Assembly (NCBI GenBank): GCA_900604495.1
Contig: UWOR01000005.1
Span: 124,001-188,000 of the forward strand
Length of the DNA: 64,000 bases
Direction: 5' to 3'
From: Desulfovibrio sp. Marseille-P6017
GTDB lineage: Bacteria; Bacillota_A; Clostridia; Peptostreptococcales; Peptostreptococcaceae
The stretch's first letter is position 1. Each line of letters begins with the position of its first letter. Below are positions 46,402 through 54,889 of the stretch, piece by piece. Below the pieces are notes generated by a model that was given only the letters and a program-made list of their open reading frames with translations, had not been told where the DNA came from and did no database searches. Position numbers and translations under genes: made by a program.

Positions 46402-46433
46402 AAAATACTTATTAAATATAGGAGGTACTATTT

Positions 46434-46658
46434 ATGGAAACTACTAAAAAATTAATAATGACTTTTAAATCTCAAGGTGATAAAAACGTAAACTTAACAA
46501 TTGATGATCCAAAAGAAAACTTATCTGAAAGTGAAGTTATATCTGCTATGAACTTAATCATAGAAAAAAATATCTTCTGTCCTGGTGAAGTTGATTTAAT
46601 AGAAGTAGTAAAAGCTAAAGTAGTTGAAACTAACTCTACTGAATACGATCTTAAGTAG
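46434..46658 (+). CDS. DUF2922 family protein
   Basis: A 74-residue protein with the family layout: a beta pair (KKLIMTFKSQGDKNVNLTID), a DPKENLSESEV turn and a helix (ISAMNLIIEKNIF). It starts after TAGGAGG, 32 bases behind the DUF1659 stop. Function unknown. Confidence 0.85.
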   Translation: METTKKLIMTFKSQGDKNVNLTIDDPKENLSESEVISAMNLIIEKNIFCPGEVDLIEVVKAKVVETNSTEYDLK

Positions 46659-46666
46659 GTGATTTT

Positions 46667-46813
46667 ATGGATAGTGATTTTTTAACTGTTATAGCCAACG
46701 TAGGATTTCCAATAGCCTTATCTATGTATTTACTTATAAGGATTGAAGGAAAACTACAAGCACTATCAAACAGTATAAATGATTTATCTAAAACCCTTTT
46801 ATCTCTCAAATAA
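46667..46813 (+). CDS. YvrJ-family small membrane protein
   Basis: A 48-residue protein too short for common cut-offs. It has an N-terminal amphipathic start, one TM segment (VIANVGFPIALSMYLLIRIE, about 8-27) and an amphipathic helix with KLQALSNSINDLSKTL. The layout resembles YvrJ and BhlA/UviB-type holin-like proteins. It begins eight bases after the DUF2922 stop, with TAAGTAGGTG as ribosome binding site overlapping that stop. It may act at the membrane with the other two small proteins. Confidence 0.8.
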   Translation: MDSDFLTVIANVGFPIALSMYLLIRIEGKLQALSNSINDLSKTLLSLK

Positions 46814-46849
46814 ATTCTTAATATTTACATATATTTGAATCAAAACAAG

Positions 46850-46896
46850 AATTTCTAGTCATTGGTGGCATCCCCTAAGTCACATGACTAGAAATT
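46850..46896 (+). terminator. terminator after the DUF1659-DUF2922-YvrJ trio
   Basis: A 12-bp perfect stem (AATTTCTAGTCA / TGACTAGAAATT) followed by a T run. The 23-base loop carries a GTGG-CATCCCC-CAC type inner fold, more elaborate than needed for termination. Confidence 0.8.
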
Positions 46897-46923
46897 TTTA
46901 TTTTAAATTATCCTAGTGTATAT

Positions 46924-47187
46924 TTAAGTGTTTTTCAATATTCTTCTTACATGAGATTCACTAATTCTATAAGTGCTTGCACTTTTCTTATAATTTCCAT
47001 CAAATGTATCTTTTAAAATCTTATCCCTAACGCTTCTACTAATACTTTCTTTTACAGGAACATAAATTGAAGTTCCACCATAATTAATTACCAACTTCTT
47101 AAAAGCATCTATCCCAATAATTTCTGCTAATTCTCTAAAGCTTTCTGGAATATCATCTAAACTTACTTTATCTAACATAGTTCCCAT
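46924..47187 (-). CDS. Mor-family transcription activator
   Basis: An 87-residue protein with the Mor/C domain layout: an N-terminal dimerisation part (PESFRELAEIIGIDAFKKLV, then GGTSIYVPVKE) and a C-terminal helix-turn-helix (SASTYRISESHVRRIL). In phage Mu, Mor activates middle transcription. Here it is the last gene of the phage replication-like operon, so it probably controls expression of the element. Confidence 0.82.
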   Translation of the reverse strand: MGTMLDKVSLDDIPESFRELAEIIGIDAFKKLVINYGGTSIYVPVKESISRSVRDKILKDTFDGNYKKSASTYRISESHVRRILKNT

Positions 47188-47205
47188 ATAAATTTCTCCT
47201 TTTAC

Positions 47206-47595
47206 TTAATATATTTTAAACATTCTAGATTTAGTTGTTTTTGAATATTTACTTGCAAGTTCAGGATTGTCTTTTTTTAATGATTTAGTATCTATTGTTG
47301 TTTTTTCACTACTTTTCCAAGTTATTTTTCTTTCCTTACAAAATGCTGTTTCGTATTCTTTCATTTCATTTTGTAAGAAATGCTCTATTACTTTTTTATC
47401 AAATTCTAATTCACATAACATTTTATTTATTTCATCATATTTTTCTAATTTTTCATAAATATCTTCAGTTAATAATATAGTGTCATCTATGCTATTTTTA
47501 TAAGCTTCTCTTAAATAGCTTGTACATTCTTTGCTTCCAAAAGGATATATATTTTCCTTTACAGATTTATTAAAAAATTTATTTAACATTCCCAT
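47206..47595 (-). CDS. YqaJ-like C-terminal fragment, phage recombination associated
   Basis: A 129-residue protein. The C-terminal half (KERKITWKSSEKTTIDTKSL, then ELASKYSKTTKSRMFKI) resembles the tail of YqaJ-type phage exonuclease/recombinases. The nuclease core with its catalytic acidic residues is absent, so this is either a truncated gene that gained a start or a small protein of its own. A helical region (DIYEKLEKYDEINKMLCELE) precedes it. The start has GGGGGAAA upstream. Confidence 0.6.
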   Translation of the reverse strand: MGMLNKFFNKSVKENIYPFGSKECTSYLREAYKNSIDDTILLTEDIYEKLEKYDEINKMLCELEFDKKVIEHFLQNEMKEYETAFCKERKITWKSSEKTTIDTKSLKKDNPELASKYSKTTKSRMFKIY

Positions 47596-47613
47596 ATTTA
47601 TTTCCCCCTATAT

Positions 47614-48315
47614 TTATGAGTAAATTCTATAATTTAATTTCTTACCTCTAAGTTCAATTATGTGGTCCTTACTCATTTCAATTATTCTACTTCCTAAAGC
47701 TTCATCAATATTTAGTAACATATCTTTTGTGCACTCTGTACTAATTATCATAGGTAATTTGTTTAGGTATCTATAATTTATTATCTCAAACATTATGTTA
47801 ATATCGCTTTTGGTAATATTACCTTTAAATAAGTCATCAATTAAAAGAATTCTTGCATTTTTATATCTATCTATAGTTTTTCTATAATACTCTTCGTCTA
47901 ACATATTTTGTTTAACTTGTGTTATAATATCTCTAAAAGGCATATATATTACGCTTATGCCTTTGTTTAGTAAACTGTTGGCAATTGCCATTGACAAGTG
48001 GGTTTTCCCAGAACCTACTTGTCCCATAAATATAATTGAGCTTTCTTTAGTTAAAGCTCTTTTATTTTGCTTAAAATTGATTATTATATCTTGTGCATAT
48101 GTCTTAGCTTTTGTATATGCATCTAATATCTGATAATCTACTTTATAGTTGAAATTTTCAAAGCTTTTTTCTTTAAATGCTTCACTAATTCCACTCTTTT
48201 TGAGTAAATCTTCAGCTATTCTTATACTTCTACAAGAACATGGTGTAGCTTCATCATTATCTAAAATAAATAACATATCCTTGCACTTGTCACATTTATA
48301 TTTACTTTTATCCAT
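47614..48315 (-). CDS. DnaC/DnaI-like helicase loader ATPase
   Basis: A 233-residue AAA+ protein. The N-terminus has a zinc-binding pattern (CDKCKDML, then CSC near residue 27-29), Walker A is GQVGSGKTHL (about 97-106), and Walker B ARILLIDDLFKG follows about 55 residues later. Loaders of this kind deliver the replicative helicase to phage or chromosomal origins. It starts after AGGAGA and follows a winged-helix replication protein gene by 10 bases, the usual phage order DnaD-like then DnaC-like. Confidence 0.9.
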   Translation of the reverse strand: MDKSKYKCDKCKDMLFILDNDEATPCSCRSIRIAEDLLKKSGISEAFKEKSFENFNYKVDYQILDAYTKAKTYAQDIIINFKQNKRALTKESSIIFMGQVGSGKTHLSMAIANSLLNKGISVIYMPFRDIITQVKQNMLDEEYYRKTIDRYKNARILLIDDLFKGNITKSDINIMFEIINYRYLNKLPMIISTECTKDMLLNIDEALGSRIIEMSKDHIIELRGKKLNYRIYS

Positions 48316-48325
48316 CTTAATTCTC

Positions 48326-48988
48326 CTATAAATCTATTTGACTAATAGCTTTTGCTTTTTCTAAATCTTCTTTACTTGGTAATTTATAAAGTGAATCTTC
48401 TTCTTTGGGTTGGTAAAAATTTATAGATCTAATATTAGATTTCTTTTGAACTTCTTTTTCTTTTTCTTCTTGTTTTTGTTTTTGTTTTTCTTTTTGGTAT
48501 TTTAATTTTTTATCTTCTTCATTTTTAAATTCACGTGACGTTAATTTTTCTTCTTGAATATTTTCACCATTATAAGCTCTTTCAAATAAGTCTTTTACTT
48601 CTTTTTTACTTATATTTTGACTTACAACTTTAAGTAATTCCAAGTCTTTAACGTCTTTTAGTTCTGATTTTATACAATCAAGCATTGGTTTACCACAATT
48701 TTTAAAATTATATTTTCCCCATCCTTTTATTGCTATTTCATGAGTTTTAAAATTATATTTTATTAAATTTAAATCATTTTCAAACTTATTTAAAATTAAT
48801 TTTACTGTTTTTTGAGGTATATTTAAATCAAATCCAATTTGTTTTATTGGTAAAACATAAATCCCACTTTGTTTTGTTGAGTTATTAGTTAAAATATATA
48901 AGAAAAGTAATTTTTCTTTATGATTCATATCAACAGAAATTTTTGGATGTTTCCATATATCTACATTTACATTTCTATACAAAGCCAT
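48326..48988 (-). CDS. phage replication initiator-like protein (winged helix, DnaD-like role)
   Basis: A 220-residue protein. The N-terminus (ALYRNVNVDIWKHPKISVDM and KEKLLFLYILTN) and the following winged helix match phage replisome organisers. A long highly charged segment (EEDKKLKYQKEKQKQKQ, about 155-185) is a flexible linker, and the C-terminus LPSKEDLEKAKAISQI is probably helical. The gene is directly upstream of the DnaC-like gene. Confidence 0.75.
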   Translation of the reverse strand: MALYRNVNVDIWKHPKISVDMNHKEKLLFLYILTNNSTKQSGIYVLPIKQIGFDLNIPQKTVKLILNKFENDLNLIKYNFKTHEIAIKGWGKYNFKNCGKPMLDCIKSELKDVKDLELLKVVSQNISKKEVKDLFERAYNGENIQEEKLTSREFKNEEDKKLKYQKEKQKQKQEEKEKEVQKKSNIRSINFYQPKEEDSLYKLPSKEDLEKAKAISQIDL

Positions 48989-49002
48989 TTTTTATCCCCT
49001 TT

Positions 49003-49230
49003 TTATTTCCATGTTATAGAGTTAAGAGTTATTGATCTGGTAATGTTTTTGCCTTTACTTATCCATCCTAATTCTTCTAACTTATTTAGTCTTCTATGTA
49101 CTGTGGATGTTGATGATATTCCAAGCATTGCTCCTATATTTCTAACACTTGGTGCATATCCATGAATATTAAAGTATTTTTCAATTACATCATACATTTT
49201 TATAATTTTTTCTAAATCTTTATTTTTCAT
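49003..49230 (-). CDS. LexA-like DNA-binding domain protein
   Basis: A 75-residue winged helix resembling only the LexA N-terminal domain (YFNIHGYAPSVRNIGAMLGI, then STSTVHRRLNKLEELGW). No Ser-Lys peptidase domain follows, so it cannot self-cleave. It starts after GGGGGGAG and is the first gene of the replication-like operon, which it may repress. Confidence 0.8.
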   Translation of the reverse strand: MKNKDLEKIIKMYDVIEKYFNIHGYAPSVRNIGAMLGISSTSTVHRRLNKLEELGWISKGKNITRSITLNSITWK

Positions 49231-49474
49231 TTTATCTCCCCCCCTTTCATAATTTAATAGTATCAGTCTTAAAAATATATTTCAATAGTTTTACCAAACA
49301 TACGTTCATAAATTTCAGACAAAAAATGTCTATACCGTTCCGTTTTTGATGAAGTACAATTATTTTTAAAATTATATTATTAATATATTTTAATTTTATA
49401 CTTTTAGTAATACTTTTCTTTAGTTCTAATATACATTTTATAGTTAACTAAACTATTTTAAGGTGGTGTAATAT

Positions 49475-50383
49475 ATGTATCCTATTTATAAGTTTATTGG
49501 TAGTGAGACAATATGTAGAGATGTGAATATAGCCTTCCCTCCTCAGCACCAAGATACTATGCCCGGATTAGAATATCTAATGGTTCCAAGACCTATTTCA
49601 GAGAATCCTTGTCATAAACCAAGTGATAAGTTAAAAGATAAAGTTGCTATTATAACTGGTGGAGATAGTGGTATTGGTAGAGCTGTTGCTTATCTTTTTG
49701 CTAAGGAAGGAGCGGATATTTCTATAGCATATTACCCAAGTGAAGAAAAAGATGCTCAAGAAACAAAATGTAGAATTGAAGAAATAGGTAGAAGATGTTT
49801 ATTAAATCCTTGTGATTTGACTATTCCTAATTCTTCTGATGAAGTTGTTACAAATACTATCAACACATTTGGAAAAATAGATATTTTAATAAATAACTGT
49901 GCTGTTCAATATGTTCAAAATGATTTCTTAGATATTTCTATAGAACAATTAGAAAAAACATTTAGAACAAATATATTTTCTTATTTTTATATGACTAAAG
50001 CTGCTCTTCCTTATTTGAAAAAAGGTGCTTCTATAATTAATACAACATCTGTAACTGCATTTGAAGGAAATAAACAGTTAATTGATTATAGCTCTACTAA
50101 GGGTGCTATACTTACTTTTACTAAATCATTATCTCAATCTTTAATGGACAAAAAAATTAGAGTTAATGGTGTTGCACCTGGTCCTATTTGGACACCTTTA
50201 ATACCTGCTTCTTTTTCTGCAAAGGAAGTTAAAACTTTCGGAACATATACTAGTGAAGTTCCTATGAAAAGGGCTGGGCAACCATATGAAGTTGCTACTT
50301 GCTTTTTATTTTTAGCTAGTGATGATTCTTCTTATATGTCTGGTCAAATATTGCATCCTAACGGTGGAAATATTGTAGTATAA
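49475..50383 (+). CDS. SDR-family oxidoreductase (YdaD/YhdF-like)
   Basis: A 302-residue short-chain dehydrogenase of the general-stress type with an extra N-terminal extension (about 1-50, FPPQHQDTMPGLEYLM). The Rossmann motif is TGGDSGIGRA (about 60-69), NNCAVQY is the NNAG equivalent, and the catalytic tetrad is in TTSVT and YSSTKG. It starts after AAGGTGG. The physiological substrate of this group is poorly known; NAD(P)H-linked carbonyl reduction in stress is the usual view. Confidence 0.92.
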   Translation: MYPIYKFIGSETICRDVNIAFPPQHQDTMPGLEYLMVPRPISENPCHKPSDKLKDKVAIITGGDSGIGRAVAYLFAKEGADISIAYYPSEEKDAQETKCRIEEIGRRCLLNPCDLTIPNSSDEVVTNTINTFGKIDILINNCAVQYVQNDFLDISIEQLEKTFRTNIFSYFYMTKAALPYLKKGASIINTTSVTAFEGNKQLIDYSSTKGAILTFTKSLSQSLMDKKIRVNGVAPGPIWTPLIPASFSAKEVKTFGTYTSEVPMKRAGQPYEVATCFLFLASDDSSYMSGQILHPNGGNIVV

Positions 50384-50396
50384 ATAAACTATTGAT

Positions 50397-50427
50397 AAAG
50401 TCCAGTAAATTATTTACTGGGCATTTT
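50397..50427 (+). terminator. terminator of SDR gene
   Basis: CCAGTAAA-tta-TTTACTGG followed by GCATTTTTAT. Confidence 0.75.
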
Positions 50428-50502
50428 TATTTTTTAAATATATATTTATATGTGGTATTATATATTAAGATGAATATACTTTTATCTAGATTGAGAATTA
50501 AT

Positions 50503-50946
50503 ATGAAGGATAAATATATTATTTATTTTATAAGTAGAACTAAAGCTAATATGATAAAGTTTATTGAAAATAAATTAAAAGAAAATAATTTGACTGAATT
50601 GATACCAACACATGGGAATATATTAACTGCTCTTTATGAAAGTGATAAGAAGCTAACTATGAAAGAGATAGCTAAAAAAATTGGTAAAGATAAATCTACA
50701 GTAACTCCACTAGTAAACAAACTTATAAGTTTAGGATATATAGAAAAGGAAAAATCTATTACAGATAAACGTGTTGCTTATATAAGCTTAACTAAAAAAG
50801 CTAGGGATATCGAAGATAGGTTTAATTTTATTTCATCACAAGTAAGAGAAACTGCTTATAAAAACTTTACTCCAGAGGAAAAAGAGGAATTCTTAAGATT
50901 ACTTAGAAAACTTAATACTAACTTTAAGGTTGAAAATGAAAAATAG
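50503..50946 (+). CDS. MarR-family regulator
   Basis: A 147-residue winged-helix repressor from the ATG at 50503 (MKDKYIIYFIS); this start gives the normal MarR length, while an upstream in-frame extension crosses the SDR terminator and is rejected. The DNA-binding region (about 45-105) contains LTMKEIAKKIGKDKSTVTPL and the wing KSITDKRVAYISLT. It converges on the nitroreductase gene. A palindrome of MarR type lies upstream of the nitroreductase, so it may control that gene. Confidence 0.88.
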   Translation: MKDKYIIYFISRTKANMIKFIENKLKENNLTELIPTHGNILTALYESDKKLTMKEIAKKIGKDKSTVTPLVNKLISLGYIEKEKSITDKRVAYISLTKKARDIEDRFNFISSQVRETAYKNFTPEEKEEFLRLLRKLNTNFKVENEK

Positions 50947-50977
50947 AAATGCTTTATTCATATAGGCATTTCTATTT
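50941..50977. terminator. bidirectional terminator
   Basis: Perfect 12-bp stem (AAATAGAAATGC / GCATTTCTATTT) between the convergent MarR and nitroreductase genes. Confidence 0.85.
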
Positions 50978-50986
50978 TTATTATTT

Positions 50987-51625
50987 TTAGTCTATAAATG
51001 TTACTACTTCTTCAAGTGGTTTACGAGGTGGTTTAGGAGCTGTATTTTCTTCAGCAACTCCTAATGCTATCATAGACATTAATTCAAATCCTGGCTTATC
51101 AAAACCTATTAAAATTTCAATTTCTACTTTAGCATGAGTAGGTCCTGTCATATAACAAGTACCATATCCCATTTCTGTTGCTGCTAATAAGAAGTTCTCA
51201 ACTGCAGCACCTATTCCTTGAGCAGCTGATTGAGGTGATACTAATGTATCTAATACTTCTTGAGATGCATCATTCTCTTTTAGTATTTTATACTCTATCA
51301 TTTTGTATTCAGAACCATATACCATTACTACTGCTGGAGCATTTCTAAAACATGTATAATATTTTATTACACTCATATGTATTTTTCTATCTTTTTCAGT
51401 CTTTGCTATTTGACCTAATCTTTCATGACTTTCAGTTACTATATCAGCCATTTTATTTATTATTTCACGATTAGTTAATACAACAAAGTTCCAATTTTGT
51501 TGATGCTTTGGCGAAGGAGCTTCTGTTGCTAATTCTAGCATCTTTAATATATCTTCTTTTGGTACTACTTCATCTTTGAATTTTCTTACACTTTTACGTG
51601 CCTGTATTGCTTCTATAACATTCAT
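50987..51625 (-). CDS. nitroreductase-family FMN oxidoreductase
   Basis: A 212-residue FMN enzyme. ARKSVRKFKDE (about 9-19) and APSPKHQQNWNFVVL (about 36-50) are the flavin-binding segments, and GIGAAVENFLLAATEMGYGT and GVAEENTAPKPPRKP are typical of the C-terminal half. Members reduce nitro groups, quinones or halogenated rings with NAD(P)H. It starts after AAGGAG and has two TTTGAYGTCAAA elements upstream. Confidence 0.9.
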   Translation of the reverse strand: MNVIEAIQARKSVRKFKDEVVPKEDILKMLELATEAPSPKHQQNWNFVVLTNREIINKMADIVTESHERLGQIAKTEKDRKIHMSVIKYYTCFRNAPAVVMVYGSEYKMIEYKILKENDASQEVLDTLVSPQSAAQGIGAAVENFLLAATEMGYGTCYMTGPTHAKVEIEILIGFDKPGFELMSMIALGVAEENTAPKPPRKPLEEVVTFID

Positions 51626-51652
51626 ATTTTTCTCCTTTGTTAATTAAGTTAA

Positions 51653-51698
51653 TTTGATGTCAAACTAATAGTACAATAAAAAAAGTTTGACGTCAAAC
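51653..51698. promoter_or_regulatory. two TTTGAYGTCAAAC elements upstream of the nitroreductase
   Basis: TTTGATGTCAAAC (51653-51665) and GTTTGACGTCAAAC (51685-51698) have centres about 32 bp apart, three helical turns. The second is also the core of a long palindromic terminator. MarR-family operators are commonly short palindromes of this size; binding by the local MarR is inference. Confidence 0.45.
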
Positions 51699-51713
51699 TT
51701 TTTTTATTGTACT
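51670..51713. terminator. perfect 44-bp palindrome ending the ABC-2 operon
   Basis: Arms 51670-51691 and 51692-51713 are exact reverse complements, with A7/T7 tracts flanking a GTTTGACGTCAAAC core. It overlaps the stop codon of the ABC-2 permease gene on the minus strand and fits a strong terminator. Confidence 0.8.
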
Positions 51714-52802
51714 AAATAAAATTAAACTTATACTAAAAAGTACTGTAGATAGTATCATCATATATAATATGTATTCTTTTATAGCTCCTAAATTATTATA
51801 CTTTTGCAAGTTCTCTACACACATATATATCCATCTTTGCGGTAAAAAGTTTCCTATATTTTGAAGATAAGTAGGCATAACTTCAAAGTCCCAAAACATC
51901 CCTGATAGCATACATGTAGGTATAACAATCAGTATATTTACAGTACTAGCAACGTACCTATTTCTAGTAAAACTTACTATACACAAATTTAATGATATAG
52001 AAATTAAATTAAATATAAGCATAACTATAAAAAAATTAGTCGTATTATCCATATTAAAATCTAAATCTAGCATTTTACAACCAGTATAATATATAAAACT
52101 GCTAGTACTAGATAGTAAATAAAATACTATAAAAAGTGAGCTATAATACTTAAATTTATTTATTCCACTAACTAATACTCTTGATTTTGTATTATTTTCT
52201 TCATCTTCTATTAAAAAATTAGTAATAGTTATTCCACTTATAAGAACCATCATAATAACTATTCCAAGTGAGTTATCTATAGATGGTCTTATTTCTTTAA
52301 CATTATTTATATTATATGTAAGTAGTTTATCTTTAAATGTTTCATTATATTCTTTAAAAACTTCTATATCATTGTTACTTACTTTAGCTATTAAATTTAG
52401 ATTATCTATTTTAGATTCTATAATAGATAATAATATTGATTTAACATCACTGTTTGAAATTGATTTTACAATTATATTATCTTTATCTAAGTTTAATACA
52501 TTTTCACTAAAGCCATCATTTATTATTACTGCTACTTGTATTTGATGAGATGCTAATAACATTTCATCGCTTTCATTACTTATATATACTATATCTATAT
52601 TTTCTATTTCATTTATTGTATTTATTATTTCATTTGATATGTAACTATTATCTTTATCTATTATTCCTACCTTATAATTAGAGTTTCCTCCAAATGTAAA
52701 ACTAAAGAATACTATAACTATTGCTGGTGCTACTACTGACATAGCTATAAAGCTTTTTTTCTTTATCAATAATTTAATTGTATTTATAATAATTTTAATC
52801 AT
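51693..52802 (-). CDS. ABC-2 type transporter permease
   Basis: A 369-residue membrane protein (ATG at 52802 with AGGTGAT upstream; an in-frame GTG three codons earlier is less likely). One N-terminal TM (about 15-35) is followed by an extracellular domain of about 135 residues and five TMs toward the C-terminus (including GIVIMMVLISGITITNFLI and a PTCMLSGMFWDFEVMP segment). This is the classical ABC-2 exporter layout. It is the last gene of the CrtI-like/ATPase/permease operon and overlaps the 3' end of the first, broken permease gene. Confidence 0.88.
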   Translation of the reverse strand: MIKIIINTIKLLIKKKSFIAMSVVAPAIVIVFFSFTFGGNSNYKVGIIDKDNSYISNEIINTINEIENIDIVYISNESDEMLLASHQIQVAVIINDGFSENVLNLDKDNIIVKSISNSDVKSILLSIIESKIDNLNLIAKVSNNDIEVFKEYNETFKDKLLTYNINNVKEIRPSIDNSLGIVIMMVLISGITITNFLIEDEENNTKSRVLVSGINKFKYYSSLFIVFYLLSSTSSFIYYTGCKMLDLDFNMDNTTNFFIVMLIFNLISISLNLCIVSFTRNRYVASTVNILIVIPTCMLSGMFWDFEVMPTYLQNIGNFLPQRWIYMCVENLQKYNNLGAIKEYILYMMILSTVLFSISLILFSTIKKV

Positions 52803-53932
52803 TATAATCACCTAACCTTACTTTACATCCCAAAATTCCTATTATCATTAATAACGCAGATAATCCTAGGGATAAACTTATTGATATATAAAAATAATTA
52901 GTATTTATTTTTAAGCTTTGGCTAAGTAATGATATGTTTGCCCAATAGGTAGGTGTTATTTGACATAGTATGTTTGTTATTTTAATTGATTTTATAAGTG
53001 AAATTGGTACATATGTCCACCTAAAAACCTAAAATTATTAATAATGTATTAATTAAACTAGATGAAGTTTTATTATCTTTAAATATTATACTAGTTGTGA
53101 TTCCAAGTACTGAACTAAATATTATTAAAGATATTAATACAAGTAAGGTTTTGACTAAATTTTGCCCCCAATTTACATTAAGAAAAACTCTACTTATAAA
53201 ATATACTACTAAAATTTGTATTAAACCTACTATTATACCTAAAATTACTTTTGATATTATTATTTTAAAGTTGCTAATTTTAGATATTCTTAATCTACTC
53301 AATGTACCTTGAAAGCTTTCTTTATATGTTGATACACAGGTTATTTGAGATATGTAAAGTATTATTAATACAAGTTCTGAAAATGTATAATAAGTAAATG
53401 AATCTATTCCGCTACTTAATGTACCTTCTTCTTTTATTTTTATATTACTTTCTTTTATTAAATCATTTATAATATTAGGATTTTTTCTTATTATAGTATC
53501 AGTAAGTGTATATTTTTCTATATATTGTTCAAAATACTTCTAAATATTTTGTGAATCATTTTCTTTTTTCATTTCTATAAAATCAAATTTATCTTCATGT
53601 ATATTTATAAATGCTAGACCTTGTGATTTATTAATATATTCTTTTGCTTTATTATCATCATTTATTTCTTTAAATTCTATTTTAATAGTTTCTTCACAGA
53701 TATCTTTAAAGCTATTAAATACTTTATAGTACTTATTTTCTTTACTTAAATCATTTATTTTATAATATACTTTTTTATTTTCAAATATATTGTAATCTAC
53801 ATTCATTAATCCATTTAAGGCACACCCCATTACTACTATAAGAAATACAGGAAATATAAACATTACTAACACATTAAATTTATCCCTAAAAAACTGCATA
53901 ATTTCCTTTTTAATTAAAGTTATTAAAATCAT
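52795..53932 (-). pseudogene. ABC-2 type transporter permease, broken three times
   Basis: The paralogue of the next permease. It starts at 53932 (MILITLIKKEIMQFFRDKF), with one N-terminal TM. An in-frame TAG (53540-53542) interrupts the extracellular domain; the same frame then continues KYFEQYIEKYTLTD for about 170 codons. A missing T in a T5 run near 53022-53026 and a missing base near 53008 shift the frame twice, around the conserved ILGF-FLGGHM segment. The C-terminal TM then reads to a TAA at 52795. Three separate lesions make real decay likely, which would leave the exporter with one working permease. Confidence 0.85.
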
Positions 53933-53949
53933 ATCATCCCTCAGTTATA

Positions 53950-54879
53950 TTAATCTCTTAGTTTTTTACCTGTTAATGTTAGAAATACACTTTCTAATGT
54001 GGGAATTTCGCTTTTTATATTTTCTATAACACCACTATGATTTGATATAATGTTTATAAGCTTTTGAGTTATATTTTTATCCTTTGAATAATAGCACTTT
54101 ATTTTATTTTTATCTATTTCTACTTTTTGAACACCTTCTATTTTTCTTATGTATTTATCTATATTGTATATTTCATTTTTTAAGTTTATTGTATATGTAT
54201 TGTAATTAACTAAGCTTGACTTTAAGTATTCTTTACTTCCATTTGCTATTATTTTTCCATTGTCCATAATTGATATGTTAGTGCATAGTTCTTCTACTTC
54301 TTCCATATAGTGAGATGTGTATATTATTGTTGATCCTTCTTCATTTAGTTTTTTAACTGACTGTAATATATGATTTCTAGACTGAGGGTCTATTCCCACA
54401 GTTGGTTCATCCATTATTATTAATTTAGGACTATGAGCTATTGCACAAGCCATATTTAATCTTCTTTTCATACCGCCTGAAAAGTTTTTTGATACTTTAT
54501 TTTCAACATCTAATAGCCCTACGAATTCTAATGCTTTATTTACTCTTTTTTTAAGTTCTTTTCCATTATATCCATATAAGGAGCAAAAAAAAGATACATT
54601 TTCTTTTGCTGTAAAATCATTATATATAGCAATATCTTGTGGTAAAAGTCCTATATTTCTTTTATATTTATTTACGTTATTTTCTTTTTCTTCAAATATT
54701 ATTTCTCCACATGTTATTTTTTCAAGACCACATATAGATTTTATTAAAGTACTTTTTCCTGCTCCATTTGGACCCAATAGTCCATATATTTCACATTTTT
54801 TTATATCTAAATTTATACCTTTTATTGCCTCAAAATCATCATACCTTTTATGCAAATTTTTTACTTGAAGGATATACAT
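53950..54879 (-). CDS. ABC-2 exporter ATP-binding protein
   Basis: A 309-residue ATPase of the drug/lipid-exporter class. Walker A is GPNGAGKST (about 37-45), the signature is FSGGMKRR (about 133-140) and Walker B is LIIMDEPTVGID (about 153-164). A C-terminal domain of about 90 residues with IEGVQKVEI and a terminal LESVFLTLTGKKL is typical for DrrA/NatA-like proteins. It lies 10 bases after the CrtI-like gene and drives the two following permeases. Confidence 0.92.
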   Translation of the reverse strand: MYILQVKNLHKRYDDFEAIKGINLDIKKCEIYGLLGPNGAGKSTLIKSICGLEKITCGEIIFEEKENNVNKYKRNIGLLPQDIAIYNDFTAKENVSFFCSLYGYNGKELKKRVNKALEFVGLLDVENKVSKNFSGGMKRRLNMACAIAHSPKLIIMDEPTVGIDPQSRNHILQSVKKLNEEGSTIIYTSHYMEEVEELCTNISIMDNGKIIANGSKEYLKSSLVNYNTYTINLKNEIYNIDKYIRKIEGVQKVEIDKNKIKCYYSKDKNITQKLINIISNHSGVIENIKSEIPTLESVFLTLTGKKLRD

Positions 54880-54889
54880 AAAATCCCTC

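Noticed and set aside
38773..49230. Complete prophage or integrative element with attachment sites
   Set aside because: No integrase, terminase, portal or tail genes and no flanking direct repeats were found; only a degraded region can be claimed.
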